DNA from: Kluyvera ascorbata_C | GTDB taxonomy: Bacteria > Pseudomonadota > Gammaproteobacteria > Enterobacterales > Enterobacteriaceae | DNA length: 64,000 bases | Assembly: GCF_044197065.1 (NCBI RefSeq) | Contig: NZ_JBIQOI010000002.1 | Location: 496,001-560,000 of the forward strand | Direction: 5' to 3' | Part shown: piece after piece, positions 27,701 to 36,070 of the stretch | Layout: every line of letters starts with the position of its first letter | Numbering within the stretch: the first letter of the stretch is position 1 | The notes under the pieces: generated by a model | Database searches by the model: none | What the model was told of the DNA's origin: nothing | Seen by the model: only the letters and a program-made list of their open reading frames with translations | Position numbers and translations under genes: made by a program

Positions 27701-28045
27701 GTGGAAGCACCAGCCGCCGCTGAGCCAGTGGTTGAAGCGCCTGTCGTCGCAACGCCTGAAGTAGAAGCACCAGTGGTTGCGGCTGCTCCGGTCGTTGAAG
27801 CGCCAGTGGCCGCTCCAGCACCGGTAGTCGAAGCGCCGGTTGTGGCTGAGCCTGCACCTGCAGCGGCTCACCACTCGACCGCACCGATGACTCGCGCGCC
27901 AGCGCCAGCCTACGTGCCTGAAGCGCCGCGTCAAAGCGACTGGGTTCGCCCTGCCTTTGACTTCGACGGTAAAGGTTCTGCCGGTGGTCACAGCGCAACT
28001 CATACCGCGACCTCGGGTCCAACCCGCCCGCAGCCGGTTGAATAA
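24785..28045 (+). CDS. rne: Ribonuclease E
   Basis: Essential endoribonuclease and degradosome scaffold, 1086 residues (E. coli 1061). The catalytic half has an S1 domain (about 35-125, KGKITRIEPSLEAAFVDYG), the DNase I-like metal aspartates in TAIDINSARATRG and LIVIDFIDM, and the zinc-link CPRCSGTG. Then come the membrane-binding helix ISRFFGALKNLFAG (about 567-580), arginine-rich RNA-binding segments, the regions expected for RhlB and enolase docking, a long Ala/Pro/Glu/Val-rich low-complexity stretch longer than in E. coli, and the C-terminal PNPase-binding tail ending PTRPQPVE. Confidence 0.98.
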   Translation: MKRMLINATQQEELRVALVDGQRLYDLDIESPGHEQKKANIYKGKITRIEPSLEAAFVDYGAERHGFLPLKEIAREYFPANYNAHGRPNIKDVLREGQEVIVQIDKEERGNKGAALTTFISLAGSYLVLMPNNPRAGGISRRIEGDDRTELKEALASLELPDGMGLIVRTAGVGKSAEALQWDLSFRLKHWEAIQKAAESRAAPFLIHQESNVIVRAFRDYLRQDIGEILIDNPKVMEMARQHISALGRPDFSSKIKLYTGEIPLFSHYQIESQIESAFQREVRLPSGGSIVIDSTEALTAIDINSARATRGGDIEETAFNTNLEAADEIARQLRLRDLGGLIVIDFIDMTPVRHQRAVENRLREAVRQDRARIQISHISRFGLLEMSRQRLSPSLGESSHHVCPRCSGTGTVRDNESLSLSILRLIEEEALKENTKEVHAIVPVPIASYLLNEKRAAISAIESRQGDVRCIIVPNDQMETPHYSVLRVRKGEETTTLSYLLPKLHEEAMALPVEEEFVERKLPEQPALATFVMPEVPEPTAVKATVAAAAPQAKATAVAEPAAPGLISRFFGALKNLFAGTPEAPVEAQPEKQEAKPERQQERRKPRQNNRRDRNDRGDRNDRRGDRNERNERNNRGENAEGREPRENREGREDNRRNRREKPQQIGEVRENRQVAAVDDSEKAKSRDDQQQSRRERNRRRNDEKRQQPQEAKPQNREEQPVVVDEAAQEERVQTMPRRKPRQLSQKVRIETPEQTAARELIADEPQQEEAPRTALAKVDLPAVVDAPVQTEQDDNAEGRDNNGMPRRSRRSPRHLRVSGQRRRRYRDERYPTQSPMPLTVACASPELASGKVWIRYPVAQVQDQTIVDAPVEQEEIAQPIVAETVEHAVAPIAAEPVAPTAVEAPVQPAEVVEPEAVVEPVAVAAEEAAPAQEEAPAPVVAEAVAEEPAVVEEAPVQPVAETAAPVKEANVEAPAAAEPVVEAPVVATPEVEAPVVAAAPVVEAPVAAPAPVVEAPVVAEPAPAAAHHSTAPMTRAPAPAYVPEAPRQSDWVRPAFDFDGKGSAGGHSATHTATSGPTRPQPVE

Positions 28046-28062
28046 CTGCTCGCGAGTAAAAT

Positions 28063-28093
28063 AAAAAATCGGCCCTGGTGGCCGATTTTTTTT
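28063..28093. terminator. Bidirectional terminator between rne and the LysR gene
   Basis: AATCGGCC-ctggt-GGCCGATT followed by a run of T on the plus strand and by A/T-rich sequence on the minus strand. The LysR stop codon lies inside its T-run. Confidence 0.85.
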
Positions 28094-29030
28094 ATCCTTT
28101 TTTTGGCTGCTGCATGCCGGCAATTTGCGGCATGACTTCCCGCATCAGGTCGAGAAACTTACGCAGTCGCGTTGGGTAGTACCGTGCCCACGGATACACC
28201 AGATGCACCGGCAGCGGCGCGGCCTGCCATTGCGGCAGCAACTCAATCAACTGCCCACTCGCCAGCTCTGCTTCCACCGTCCAGCTCGACACCACCGCCA
28301 CACCAACATGCGCCAGCGCCGCGTTTTTCGCGACATACAGACTGTCAGTGCTCAATCGCGCCGCCACCGCCACATTAGCCACCTGCTCGCTCCCCGCCTG
28401 ACGCAATACCACTTCATGCTGGTAGAAGGTACTGATTGCAATCCACGGTAATGCCGAAAGCTGCTCGGGGGTTTCCACCGCCGGATAGCGGCACAGCAGC
28501 TCAGGTGACGCCACAATGCAGCGCGGCACCTCCGCCAGTAACACAGATACCGTCGCCGGGTCAACATCGGCGCCTACACGAATGGCACAATCAATATTGT
28601 CGCTGATAAAGTCCACCGCTTTGTCATGCAGCATCCACTCTACCGACAGCTGGGGATAACGCGCCAGAAAGCCCACCAACGGCATCAGCAACTGCTGCTG
28701 ACCAAAGGCATGCGGTGCGCGCACCCGCAGCGTCCCGACCGGCTGGTCATCGGCAAACTGTAGCGCATCTTCCAGCGCCAGCCATGACTCCACCACCTGA
28801 CGAGCGTGTTGATAGCAGCGCTCGCCATCGTCGGTCAGCTTCATGGCATGCGTAGAGCGTTGTAATAACCTGGCCCCCAGCATCTCCTCCAGCGATTGCA
28901 GGCGGCGACTGACGGTAGCCTGGGTGGTCTGCAACTGCCTGGCCGCCGCGGAGAGCGAACCGGATTCGACGATACGAATAAAGGTCCGCATCAGCTCTAC
29001 GCGGTCTATACGCTCATTTCTTTTCATCAT
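28092..29030 (-). CDS. LysR-type transcriptional regulator
   Basis: DNA-binding regulator of 312 residues. The N-terminal winged HTH spans about residues 10-70 (SLSAAARQLQTTQATVSRRLQSLE), followed by the periplasmic-binding-like effector domain. The segment VGTLRVRAPHAFGQ and the polar C-terminus place it in the CrgA-like LysR subgroup. It is divergently transcribed from an MFS exporter 109 bp away, with a palindromic LysR box between them, so it most likely controls that exporter and itself. Effector unknown. This pair is absent between rne and flgL in E. coli. Confidence 0.9.
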   Translation of the reverse strand: MMKRNERIDRVELMRTFIRIVESGSLSAAARQLQTTQATVSRRLQSLEEMLGARLLQRSTHAMKLTDDGERCYQHARQVVESWLALEDALQFADDQPVGTLRVRAPHAFGQQQLLMPLVGFLARYPQLSVEWMLHDKAVDFISDNIDCAIRVGADVDPATVSVLLAEVPRCIVASPELLCRYPAVETPEQLSALPWIAISTFYQHEVVLRQAGSEQVANVAVAARLSTDSLYVAKNAALAHVGVAVVSSWTVEAELASGQLIELLPQWQAAPLPVHLVYPWARYYPTRLRKFLDLMREVMPQIAGMQQPKKG

Positions 29031-29039
29031 TACTTTGCC

Positions 29040-29056
29040 TATACGTCAAACGTATA
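29040..29056. promoter_or_regulatory. Palindromic LysR operator candidate
   Basis: Perfect inverted repeat TATACG-tcaaa-CGTATA containing the LysR consensus T-N11-A, 10 bp before the regulator's start codon and about 84 bp before the exporter's start. Both genes could be controlled from it. Confidence 0.7.
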
Positions 29057-29139
29057 ACTGTTTTACCACCAGGCTGACTACCACTCCACCCCAAAGACGC
29101 GGAAAATGCGCCTCATACACCGTTGAGGACAACAACATT

Positions 29140-30354
29140 ATGAACAGTCACAGTGCATCAACACAGGTCAACAGCCTGCTTATTTTCATCCTGGCGCTGG
29201 GCGCTGGGTTCAGCGTCGCCGCCATTTACTACGCGCAGCCGCTGCTGCCGCTGATGGGCGCAACCTTAAATCTCAGCGTTGAAGGGATGGGGTTGATTCC
29301 CACGCTAACGCAAGCCGGTTATGCACTGGGTATTTTATTCCTGCTGCCGCTGGGCGACCGCTACGACCGCAGAACGCTGATTCTGTTTAAAAGCCTGGCA
29401 CTGGCCGTGCTGCTGCTGATTTATAGCCTGACTCAGCAATTTCATTCGCTGCTGGCGATAAGCCTGCTTATCGGAATGGCCGCGACCATGGCGCAGGATA
29501 TTGTGCCCGCCGCCGCCATCCTCGCTCCTGCGGGTAAACAGGGGAAAATGGTGGGTACGGTGATGACCGGTCTGCTGCTCGGCATCCTGCTATCACGTAC
29601 CGTAAGCGGCGTGGTCGGCGAACTCTTTGGCTGGCGCGTGATGTATCAGGCCGCTGCCGTCAGTATCGCGCTGATTGGTGCGCTGCTGTGGCGCGTGCTG
29701 CCAAACTTTACCGCTCACTCGGAGCTGCACTACCCGGCGCTGATGGCCTCGATGGCACACCTGTGGCGTCGCTACCCAACGCTGCGTCGTGCCGCCATGG
29801 CCCAGGGTTTTCTCTCCATCGCCTTTAGCGCTTTCTGGTCTACGCTTGCGGTGATGCTTGCCGAGCACTATCACATGGGCAGCGCCGTTGCCGGTGGTTT
29901 CGGTATTGCCGGTGCGGCAGGTGCATTAGCCGCCCCTCTGGCGGGTGGTTTAGCCGATAAAGTCGGCGCCGAGAAAGTCACTCAGTTGGGGGCGCTGCTG
30001 GTCAGCCTCTCGTTCGCCCTGATGCTGCTGCTCCCTGTCCTGCCGCCGATGGCGCAACTGGCGCTGATTGCTGTCTCCGCCGTCGGCTTTGACCTTGGCC
30101 TGCAGTCAAGTCTGGTGGCACACCAGAATCTGGTTTATAGCCTGGAGCCGCAAGCTCGTGGCCGCCTGAACGCACTGCTGTTCACCGGGGTGTTTATTGG
30201 GATGTCGGTCGGGTCGGTGCTGGGTACGCAGGTTTATGCGATGGCCGGCTGGGAAGGTGTGGTTATGCTGGCTACCGTTGCGGGTCTGGTGGCACTGGTG
30301 ATTCGCATCAGTGAGACCTACCGCCTGCGTAACGCGGCGCTGAATGCACAATAA
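29140..30354 (+). CDS. MFS-family efflux transporter
   Basis: Twelve-span inner-membrane exporter of 404 residues from the ATG at 29140 (MNSHSAST, ribosome site TGAGGA). A 99-residue upstream extension of the frame is discarded because it overlaps the LysR gene and looks non-coding. Loop motif A is LPLGDRYDRRTLI, and the half-repeat GGLADKVGAEK recurs in the second half. The family includes drug, sugar and nucleoside exporters; the substrate cannot be read from sequence. Divergent LysR control is inferred. Confidence 0.88.
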   Translation: MNSHSASTQVNSLLIFILALGAGFSVAAIYYAQPLLPLMGATLNLSVEGMGLIPTLTQAGYALGILFLLPLGDRYDRRTLILFKSLALAVLLLIYSLTQQFHSLLAISLLIGMAATMAQDIVPAAAILAPAGKQGKMVGTVMTGLLLGILLSRTVSGVVGELFGWRVMYQAAAVSIALIGALLWRVLPNFTAHSELHYPALMASMAHLWRRYPTLRRAAMAQGFLSIAFSAFWSTLAVMLAEHYHMGSAVAGGFGIAGAAGALAAPLAGGLADKVGAEKVTQLGALLVSLSFALMLLLPVLPPMAQLALIAVSAVGFDLGLQSSLVAHQNLVYSLEPQARGRLNALLFTGVFIGMSVGSVLGTQVYAMAGWEGVVMLATVAGLVALVIRISETYRLRNAALNAQ

Positions 30355-30360
30355 AAGCTG

Positions 30361-30394
30361 AAAAAAAAGCCCGCGACGGGGTAGTGACGCGGGC
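30361..30394 (-). terminator. Terminator of the flgKL transcript
   Basis: Minus-strand GCCCGCG-tcactaccccgt-CGCGGGC followed by eight T residues. In E. coli the flgL 3' UTR yields the small RNA FlgO; the 30395-30438 leader to this terminator could be the equivalent, but I see no way to confirm it. Confidence 0.85.
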
Positions 30395-30438
30395 GATAAA
30401 ACATACCCAGTTTCCAGATATGTCAAAACCTACATGTT

Positions 30439-31380
30439 TTATTTATTCAGTTGGAACAGCGACATTCCCTGCATATCCGTAAACGCTTTGTACGCTGCCT
30501 GTAGTGCGGTTTGCTGCATGGTGTAATTCGAAATCGTTTCGTTCCAGTCTACGTCGACCAGGTTGCTCATCTGCTGGGTTTGCGCCAGCGCACGGTCATC
30601 CCCCAGTGAATCGAGCTTATCCAGTTCGTTGAGCTGGGTACCCAGTTCGGCGCGCACGGACAGCACGTTATTCAGTGAGTTGCTCAGACTACGGTTGGTG
30701 CGGTCAATTGCCGCTGATACCGAATCTTTTACCGTATCATCATCTTCATTCTCGAGCGGCGTTTGCAGCGCTTTAATGGCCGAATCAAGAGACTGGAAAA
30801 TGTTGGTATCCGCATCCGGCTTCGCGTTGCTGGTCGCGCTATCAAACACAAGGTTACCCGTATGGCCAATCACCATGGTACGCGAAGAGTCGACCTGTTG
30901 CTCAACGTTGATAGCGCCGCCAACATAATCGCCGTTGTCGTTAAACGGCGCGGTGTCAGTTTTATAACCGGCAAAAATATAGCGCCCGTTACCGTCGGTG
31001 CTGTTTGCCAGGTTGAGGATCTGGTCACGAATCCCCTGCAGTTCGGTTGCCAAAGAGGCGCGGTCATCATCGCTTAACGTACCGTTACCGGCGTTAACGA
31101 TCTTTTCCTGCGCCGACTGAATGGCCGTGGTCACCTGTGAGAGCGTGCTCTCTTCAATCGACACTCGCTGTGTCGCAAAGCCACGCGCCGTCGCAAACTG
31201 GCTATTCTGCGCCTGCGCCTGCGACAACACGACCGCCTGCGAGGCCGCAACCGGGTCATCCGACGCGCGGTTAACCCGCTTGCCGGTCGACATCTGTTCA
31301 CCATATTTCAACCATGCAGACTGAGAATCAGTAATGCCTCGCATGTTTTGCTGGTACATCATTAAGGTACTAACGCGCAT
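30439..31380 (-). CDS. flgL: Flagellar hook-filament junction protein FlgL (HAP3)
   Basis: Second junction protein joining hook and filament, secreted by the flagellar export system. It has 313 residues (E. coli 317). The flagellin-like N-terminus (MRVSTLMMYQQNMRGITDSQSAWLK) and C-terminus (NYTMQQTALQAAYKAFTDMQG) are the coiled D0 segments; the middle is more variable. It follows flgK by 14 bp and ends the flg run. Confidence 0.97.
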   Translation of the reverse strand: MRVSTLMMYQQNMRGITDSQSAWLKYGEQMSTGKRVNRASDDPVAASQAVVLSQAQAQNSQFATARGFATQRVSIEESTLSQVTTAIQSAQEKIVNAGNGTLSDDDRASLATELQGIRDQILNLANSTDGNGRYIFAGYKTDTAPFNDNGDYVGGAINVEQQVDSSRTMVIGHTGNLVFDSATSNAKPDADTNIFQSLDSAIKALQTPLENEDDDTVKDSVSAAIDRTNRSLSNSLNNVLSVRAELGTQLNELDKLDSLGDDRALAQTQQMSNLVDVDWNETISNYTMQQTALQAAYKAFTDMQGMSLFQLNK

Positions 31381-31394
31381 GATGGTCCCTCTTC

Positions 31395-33056
31395 TTAGCG
31401 AATATTAATTAATGCGTCGAAGATGGTGCTTGCGGTTTGCAGCACCTGCGCATTGGCCAGATAGTACTGTTGATAGAGCTGCAGGTTGCCGTATTCTTCA
31501 TCAAGGTTAACCCCGGAGATAGACTGCTGCTGCTCTGTTAATTGGGTGACCACGTTTGCTTGCGTGGTACTGCTGCTCTTCAGCGTCGACGTTTTGGTAC
31601 CGATACTACTCACCAGCGCCGCGTACGCATCGCTGAAGCTCTTCGAGCCGCCAACCACTTTACTGTTTTGCAGATCCAGCAGCGCCTGGCCGTTACGGTT
31701 ATCGCTCTCACCGATGCTGTCACCGTTAGTGTCCGGCAGCCCCATCGCAATTTCAGACTCGCTGCTGATAGCGACTTTCATGTTGACGATAGTGTCGCTG
31801 ACCGGTTTAACGGTGAAGCTATCACCGGTATTCGCCGCGCCCGTTCCGCCAATAGAAACCGCCAGGCCGTCAAATTTCAGCGTAGTTGCATCGCTATCCG
31901 CATCCAGCTTCACGGTGGTGTTGTCGGAAGTACGCGTCACCTGCCAACCGCTGTCGGTTTTCACCACGCGGTAATCCGTCGCCTGTACCGCAGATGATGA
32001 GGTAACGGTTGCCGTCAGCTCGGCATCACCGATATTTTTGCTATTTGCCAGCACGGACGGTTTACCGAAGCTGAAGAAGTCCTTTTTGGTGTCGCCGTTG
32101 GCATCGATACCTTGCTGATGCACCGTGTTGAAGGCGTCAGCGAAGGCCAGCGCCATCTGATTAAGACTATTGCGCGTCTGGTCCAGATCCTGAGAGCGGA
32201 ACGTCAACATGCCGCCCAGTGAACCGGTCGTCAGCAGCTTTTCTGGGATCTCAACATTGCCCGCCACGTTATCCACATAAGCCACGGTCGTGCGCGTAGG
32301 ATCGGCGCTGCTCGGTACCGCCGCCAGTTGGTTAGACTTCGTCCCCGCCACCAGCGTATAGCCATTTGCCATAGTGATGTTGTAGGTACTGCCGTCCTGG
32401 ACGTTGACTTCAACGCCCACCAGCTTGTTCAGGTCGCTCACCAGTTGATCGCGCTGGTCCAGCAGATCGTTTGGCGATGCGCCAGCACCGACGCCGGTCA
32501 GACGCGAGATCTTGTCGTTCAGACTGGCAATCTGCGAAGTGTAGTTGTTTATCTGATCAACGGTCGACGAAATGCTCAGGTTGATCTGCTTGTCTTGATC
32601 GCGCAGGTATTGGTCGGCAACCTTGAACTGGTTCACCACGCCATCAGCCTTACCCAGCACAGTCTGGCGAGCCGCCGGATCTTCGGCGTTGCTAACCAGC
32701 GTCTGCAGGCTGCTGAAGAAATCCTGTAGGGTCGTCGAGATATTATTGGTCGTGCTGGCGAACATGTTATCGAGCTTAGAGACCTGATCGTAACGCGCCG
32801 TCAATCCGCTGCTCTGGCTCTGCGCCGAACGCAACTGGTTGGTGATAAAGGCGTTATATTCACGCTGAATGCTGGAGACATTAACGCCATTGCCCACCCA
32901 ACCGCCCGCGCCAAGCGTGCTGTTGGCTGCAGCCAGCACCGTCGTCTGACGGGTGTAGCCAGCAACGTTATAGCTGGAAATGTTGTTACTGGTGGTATTC
33001 AGTGCAGATTGTGCGGCACTCAGCCCGCTCATCGCGCTGTTAATTAAACTGGACAT
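31395..33056 (-). CDS. flgK: Flagellar hook-filament junction protein FlgK (HAP1)
   Basis: First hook-associated protein, 553 residues (E. coli 547). N-terminal SSLINSAMSGLSAAQSALN and C-terminal SGVNLDEEYGNLQLYQQYY are the conserved polymerising ends, with a variable central domain. It is late in the cascade: a sigma-28 promoter sits in the flgJ-flgK gap at 33087-33113. Confidence 0.97.
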   Translation of the reverse strand: MSSLINSAMSGLSAAQSALNTTSNNISSYNVAGYTRQTTVLAAANSTLGAGGWVGNGVNVSSIQREYNAFITNQLRSAQSQSSGLTARYDQVSKLDNMFASTTNNISTTLQDFFSSLQTLVSNAEDPAARQTVLGKADGVVNQFKVADQYLRDQDKQINLSISSTVDQINNYTSQIASLNDKISRLTGVGAGASPNDLLDQRDQLVSDLNKLVGVEVNVQDGSTYNITMANGYTLVAGTKSNQLAAVPSSADPTRTTVAYVDNVAGNVEIPEKLLTTGSLGGMLTFRSQDLDQTRNSLNQMALAFADAFNTVHQQGIDANGDTKKDFFSFGKPSVLANSKNIGDAELTATVTSSSAVQATDYRVVKTDSGWQVTRTSDNTTVKLDADSDATTLKFDGLAVSIGGTGAANTGDSFTVKPVSDTIVNMKVAISSESEIAMGLPDTNGDSIGESDNRNGQALLDLQNSKVVGGSKSFSDAYAALVSSIGTKTSTLKSSSTTQANVVTQLTEQQQSISGVNLDEEYGNLQLYQQYYLANAQVLQTASTIFDALINIR

Positions 33057-33086
33057 GAACGCTCCTTCTTAAGACCATGGTATTAC

Positions 33087-33113
33087 TTATCGGATGGCGG
33101 ACGGCAAACTTGA
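33087..33113 (-). promoter_or_regulatory. Sigma-28 (FliA) promoter of flgKL
   Basis: Minus-strand -35 TCAAGTTT, an 11-bp spacer, and -10 TCCGATAA, in line with the class 3 flagellar consensus. It lies 30 bp before the flgK start. Confidence 0.85.
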
Positions 33114-33119
33114 GGCTCG

Positions 33120-34070
33120 TCAGAACAGATTTTCGATGTCGTTACGGTAGGCATTGCTGACCTTATCGCTCATCGCTTTCAACTGCTGAATCATGCTGGT
33201 TAATTTGCGCGCATACTGCGGGTCAGTGGCGTAACCAGCGTTCTGCAACGCCTGTGCGCCCTGCTCCGCCGTTGATGCCGAGGTCACCGCCGCATAGCGT
33301 GGATTGCGGGTGAGTAGATTCACATAGTCCGACAGCGCTTCCAGATACGAGCTGTAGACACGGAACTTCGCTTTCACCTTCTTCGCCTCGCCGTTCTCAA
33401 ACTCCGTGGTGGTGATTTCCGTCACCTTGCCCTTCCAGTCACCGGACGCTTTCACACCAAACAGGTTGAAGCTTGGCTCGCCGTTTTCCCGACGGATCTG
33501 TCGCTGCCCCCAGCCGGACTCCAGCGCAGCCTGCGCCAGAATCAGGTGGTGAGGAATACCGCTCTGCTCACTCGCCAGCCGCGCCGGAAGCGACAGCTGG
33601 GCGAGGAAGTCTTTGCTGTCGCCGGAAAGCGGCGTGTCGCTATTGTCCGGCGCCTTCGGCAGCGCTTTACGCACCATCTGCGTCAGCGCGGCGTTTTGGT
33701 AGCTGGTAACCGTCTGCATATCGAACTTCATCGGCACCTGGCCAACGTTGTCGGCTGGCTCCTGTTGCTGTGCCGACAGCTGTTTGACCATCTCTTCCGC
33801 CAGGCCCAGGCCTTTGCCTGCCGTCATCTGCTGGGCGATTTGCTGGTCATACATACTGGTGTAGAGCCGCGTTTGTTCGCTGCTGAAAAGACCCTCTTTC
33901 GGCAGCGTTTCACGCATGCTTTTCAGCATCATCTGCACGAACATCCCCTCCACCTGACGCGCTACCGGCCGCAGGTTGGCCTGCGGATCCTGCCCGGCCT
34001 TGGTTTTCAGTTCGTTCAGCGACTGCGCGTCCCAGGCGGCGCTCGCCAGTAATTTGCTGTCGGTCAGCAT
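33120..34070 (-). CDS. flgJ: Rod assembly protein and peptidoglycan hydrolase FlgJ
   Basis: Caps the growing rod and digests peptidoglycan so the rod can cross the wall. It has 316 residues. The N-terminal rod-scaffold domain (FVQMMLKSMRETLPKEGLF) is followed by a glucosaminidase domain with ILAQAALESGWGQRQI (catalytic Glu) and FNLFGVKASGDW. It overlaps flgI by one base, typical of coupled translation. Confidence 0.97.
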   Translation of the reverse strand: MLTDSKLLASAAWDAQSLNELKTKAGQDPQANLRPVARQVEGMFVQMMLKSMRETLPKEGLFSSEQTRLYTSMYDQQIAQQMTAGKGLGLAEEMVKQLSAQQQEPADNVGQVPMKFDMQTVTSYQNAALTQMVRKALPKAPDNSDTPLSGDSKDFLAQLSLPARLASEQSGIPHHLILAQAALESGWGQRQIRRENGEPSFNLFGVKASGDWKGKVTEITTTEFENGEAKKVKAKFRVYSSYLEALSDYVNLLTRNPRYAAVTSASTAEQGAQALQNAGYATDPQYARKLTSMIQQLKAMSDKVSNAYRNDIENLF

Positions 34071-35167
34071 CAGACAATCTCCACCTTGGCACGCAGGCAG
34101 CCTGCGCTTTGCATCGCCTGGATAATCGACATCAGTTCAATTGGCGTTGCCCCCAGCGCGTTCAGCGCACGCACCACGTTATTCAGGTTGGCGCTAGCAC
34201 GAATGCTTTGCAGCGAACCGCCGCTCTGGCGAAGGTCAATTTGCGTTTGCGGTGTGACGACGGTACGGCCGCCAGCAAACGGTGTATCCGGCTGGTTCAC
34301 CTGCGCAGAGCGGTTGACGGTAACGGACAGGTTACCTTGCGCGACGGCACAGCTATCCAGCGTCACTTCGCGGTTCATCACGACAGAGCCGGTACGGGAG
34401 TTAATGATGATCTTCGCATCCTGCGGTGTGGTACCCACCTCAAGGTTTTGAATATCCGCCAGCAGACGTACCTGGCCGCTGCCGCCCACCGGTGCGCGCA
34501 CCTGTACCGTACGCGCATCCAGCGCGGTGGCGTTACCGAGGCTGCTGCGACGGTTAATGGTGTCGGCAATCTGCTGCGCCATGGTGAAGTCATCGTCGTT
34601 CAGCTGCAGGTTGATGGTGTTACCTGCGCCAAACTGCGTAGGCAGTTCACGTTCAATGGTCGCCCCGCCGGTGATGCGTCCGCCATTCAGCTGGTTCACC
34701 TGCACGCTGCTGCCGCCAGCGGCCGCACCAGCGCCGCCGACCAGAATGTTGCCCTGCGCCAGCGCATACACCTGGCTGTCCACGCCTTTCAGCGGGGTCA
34801 TCAGCAGCGTACCGCCGCGAAGGCTTTTGGCGTTACCCATAGAGGAGACCACCACGTCGATGTTCTGCCCCTGGCGGCCAAACGCCGGAAGCTGCGCGGT
34901 GACCATCACCGCCGCTACGTTTTTCAGCTGCATGTTGGTGCCTGCAGGCACGGTGATCCCTAACTGGGAGAGCATGTTGTTAAGACTCTGGGTGGTAAAC
35001 GGCGTTTGCGTCGTCTGGTCACCCGTGCCATCAAGCCCCACCACCAGGCCATAGCCAATCAGCGAGTTTTCCCTCACTCCCTGTACGCTTGTGAGGTCGC
35101 GAATGCGTTCGGCGTGCGCCAGGCCGGTGACCAGCACCAGCGCCAGGGTTAGCAGAGTTTTAAACAT
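34070..35167 (-). CDS. flgI: Flagellar P-ring protein
   Basis: Periplasmic protein forming the P ring around the rod in the peptidoglycan layer. It has 365 residues with a signal peptide ending at GLAHA. The mature start ERIRDLTSVQGVRENSLIGYG and the C-terminal AIQAMQSAGCLRAKVEIV with its conserved cysteine are typical. The ring is assembled with help from FlgA. Confidence 0.98.
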   Translation of the reverse strand: MFKTLLTLALVLVTGLAHAERIRDLTSVQGVRENSLIGYGLVVGLDGTGDQTTQTPFTTQSLNNMLSQLGITVPAGTNMQLKNVAAVMVTAQLPAFGRQGQNIDVVVSSMGNAKSLRGGTLLMTPLKGVDSQVYALAQGNILVGGAGAAAGGSSVQVNQLNGGRITGGATIERELPTQFGAGNTINLQLNDDDFTMAQQIADTINRRSSLGNATALDARTVQVRAPVGGSGQVRLLADIQNLEVGTTPQDAKIIINSRTGSVVMNREVTLDSCAVAQGNLSVTVNRSAQVNQPDTPFAGGRTVVTPQTQIDLRQSGGSLQSIRASANLNNVVRALNALGATPIELMSIIQAMQSAGCLRAKVEIV

Positions 35168-35178
35168 GGTTCACCTCG

Positions 35179-35877
35179 TTACATCGGCGATAAATTAAGG
35201 AAGAAGCGCTGCAGCCAGCCCATATTCTGCGCTTCGTTGATATAGCCGTTGCCGACATATTCGATGCGCGCATCCGCCACTTGGGTAGAAGGTACGGTGT
35301 TGCTGCCGCTGATGGTGCGCGGGTTAACCACCCCGGAGAAGCGGATAAATTCCGTGCCCTGGTTGATAGCAATCTGCTTTTCACCCACGACATGCAGGTT
35401 GCCGTTGACCAGCACCTGATCGACGGTCACCGTCAGCGTGCCGCTGAAGGTATTACTGGCGTTTGCACCGCCCTTACCGTTAAAGGTGTTGCCACCGGAG
35501 GCATCAACATCGGCGCGCGCATTGCCAAACAGGCCCTGCAGGTAACGCGGTACGGTGTCAAAGCCAAAATTCGTTTTGCCATCGCGGCTGGCGTTGGCCG
35601 ACGAGCTTTTGCTCGCACTGACGTTTTCTTGCAGCACGATAGTCAGCGTATCGCCGATATTGCGCGGACGACGGTCTTCAAACAGCGGCTGGTAGCCGTA
35701 GTTAATCGGCTGCGCGGTCTGGAAAATAGAGCCATTCGCCACCGGGACCGGGCCAGGAATCGGCTGGGCGGTCGTCGCCCCTTCCACCAGCGGCTTAGAC
35801 GGCACCAGAGCACACCCTGCCACGCTGAGTGCGACAATGGTTAAAAGCGGATAACGAAACGCTGCGGATTTTTGCAT
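35179..35877 (-). CDS. flgH: Flagellar L-ring lipoprotein
   Basis: Outer-membrane lipoprotein forming the L ring. It has 232 residues from ATG 35877. The lipobox LSVAGC is at residues 17-22, and the body (NIGDTLTIVLQENVSASKSSSA onward) is very close to E. coli FlgH. The frame is open 48 codons further upstream, but that part is made of REP DNA and is not coding. The gap to flgG is 193 bp, much larger than in E. coli, because a REP cluster is inserted there. Confidence 0.97.
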   Translation of the reverse strand: MQKSAAFRYPLLTIVALSVAGCALVPSKPLVEGATTAQPIPGPVPVANGSIFQTAQPINYGYQPLFEDRRPRNIGDTLTIVLQENVSASKSSSANASRDGKTNFGFDTVPRYLQGLFGNARADVDASGGNTFNGKGGANASNTFSGTLTVTVDQVLVNGNLHVVGEKQIAINQGTEFIRFSGVVNPRTISGSNTVPSTQVADARIEYVGNGYINEAQNMGWLQRFFLNLSPM

Positions 35878-35914
35878 TGCTTTCTTCTTCTGAATCTCAA
35901 TGTTTGTCCGGAGA

Positions 35915-36060
35915 GATCCCGGAGCCGCTTCGCTCGTCCGGGCTACAAAACGCCGGATGGCGACGCTCACGCGTCTTATCAGGCCTACAATTCGTAGGCC
36001 GGATAAGGCGCCAGCCGCCATCCGGCAACCAGGACGAGCGAAGCGACCCCGGGGAACACC
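35915..36060. repeat. Compound REP cluster inside the flg operon, between flgG and flgH
   Basis: Contains both repeat families: outer arms of the GAGCGAAGC/CCCGG type (near 35921-35945 and 36032-36055) enclose a GTAGGCCGGATAAGGCG / GCCATCCGGC pair (near 35950-36030). The nested arrangement suggests one element inserted into another. Confidence 0.8.
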
Positions 36061-36070
36061 CGGCGAAGCC

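Noticed and set aside
28843..29139. N-terminal extension of the MFS exporter
   Set aside because: It lies over the LysR coding sequence and the divergent promoter, and the MFS family begins at the ATG at 29140.
35878..36021. N-terminal extension of flgH
   Set aside because: The extra 48 codons are REP DNA. The lipoprotein signal starts at 35877.
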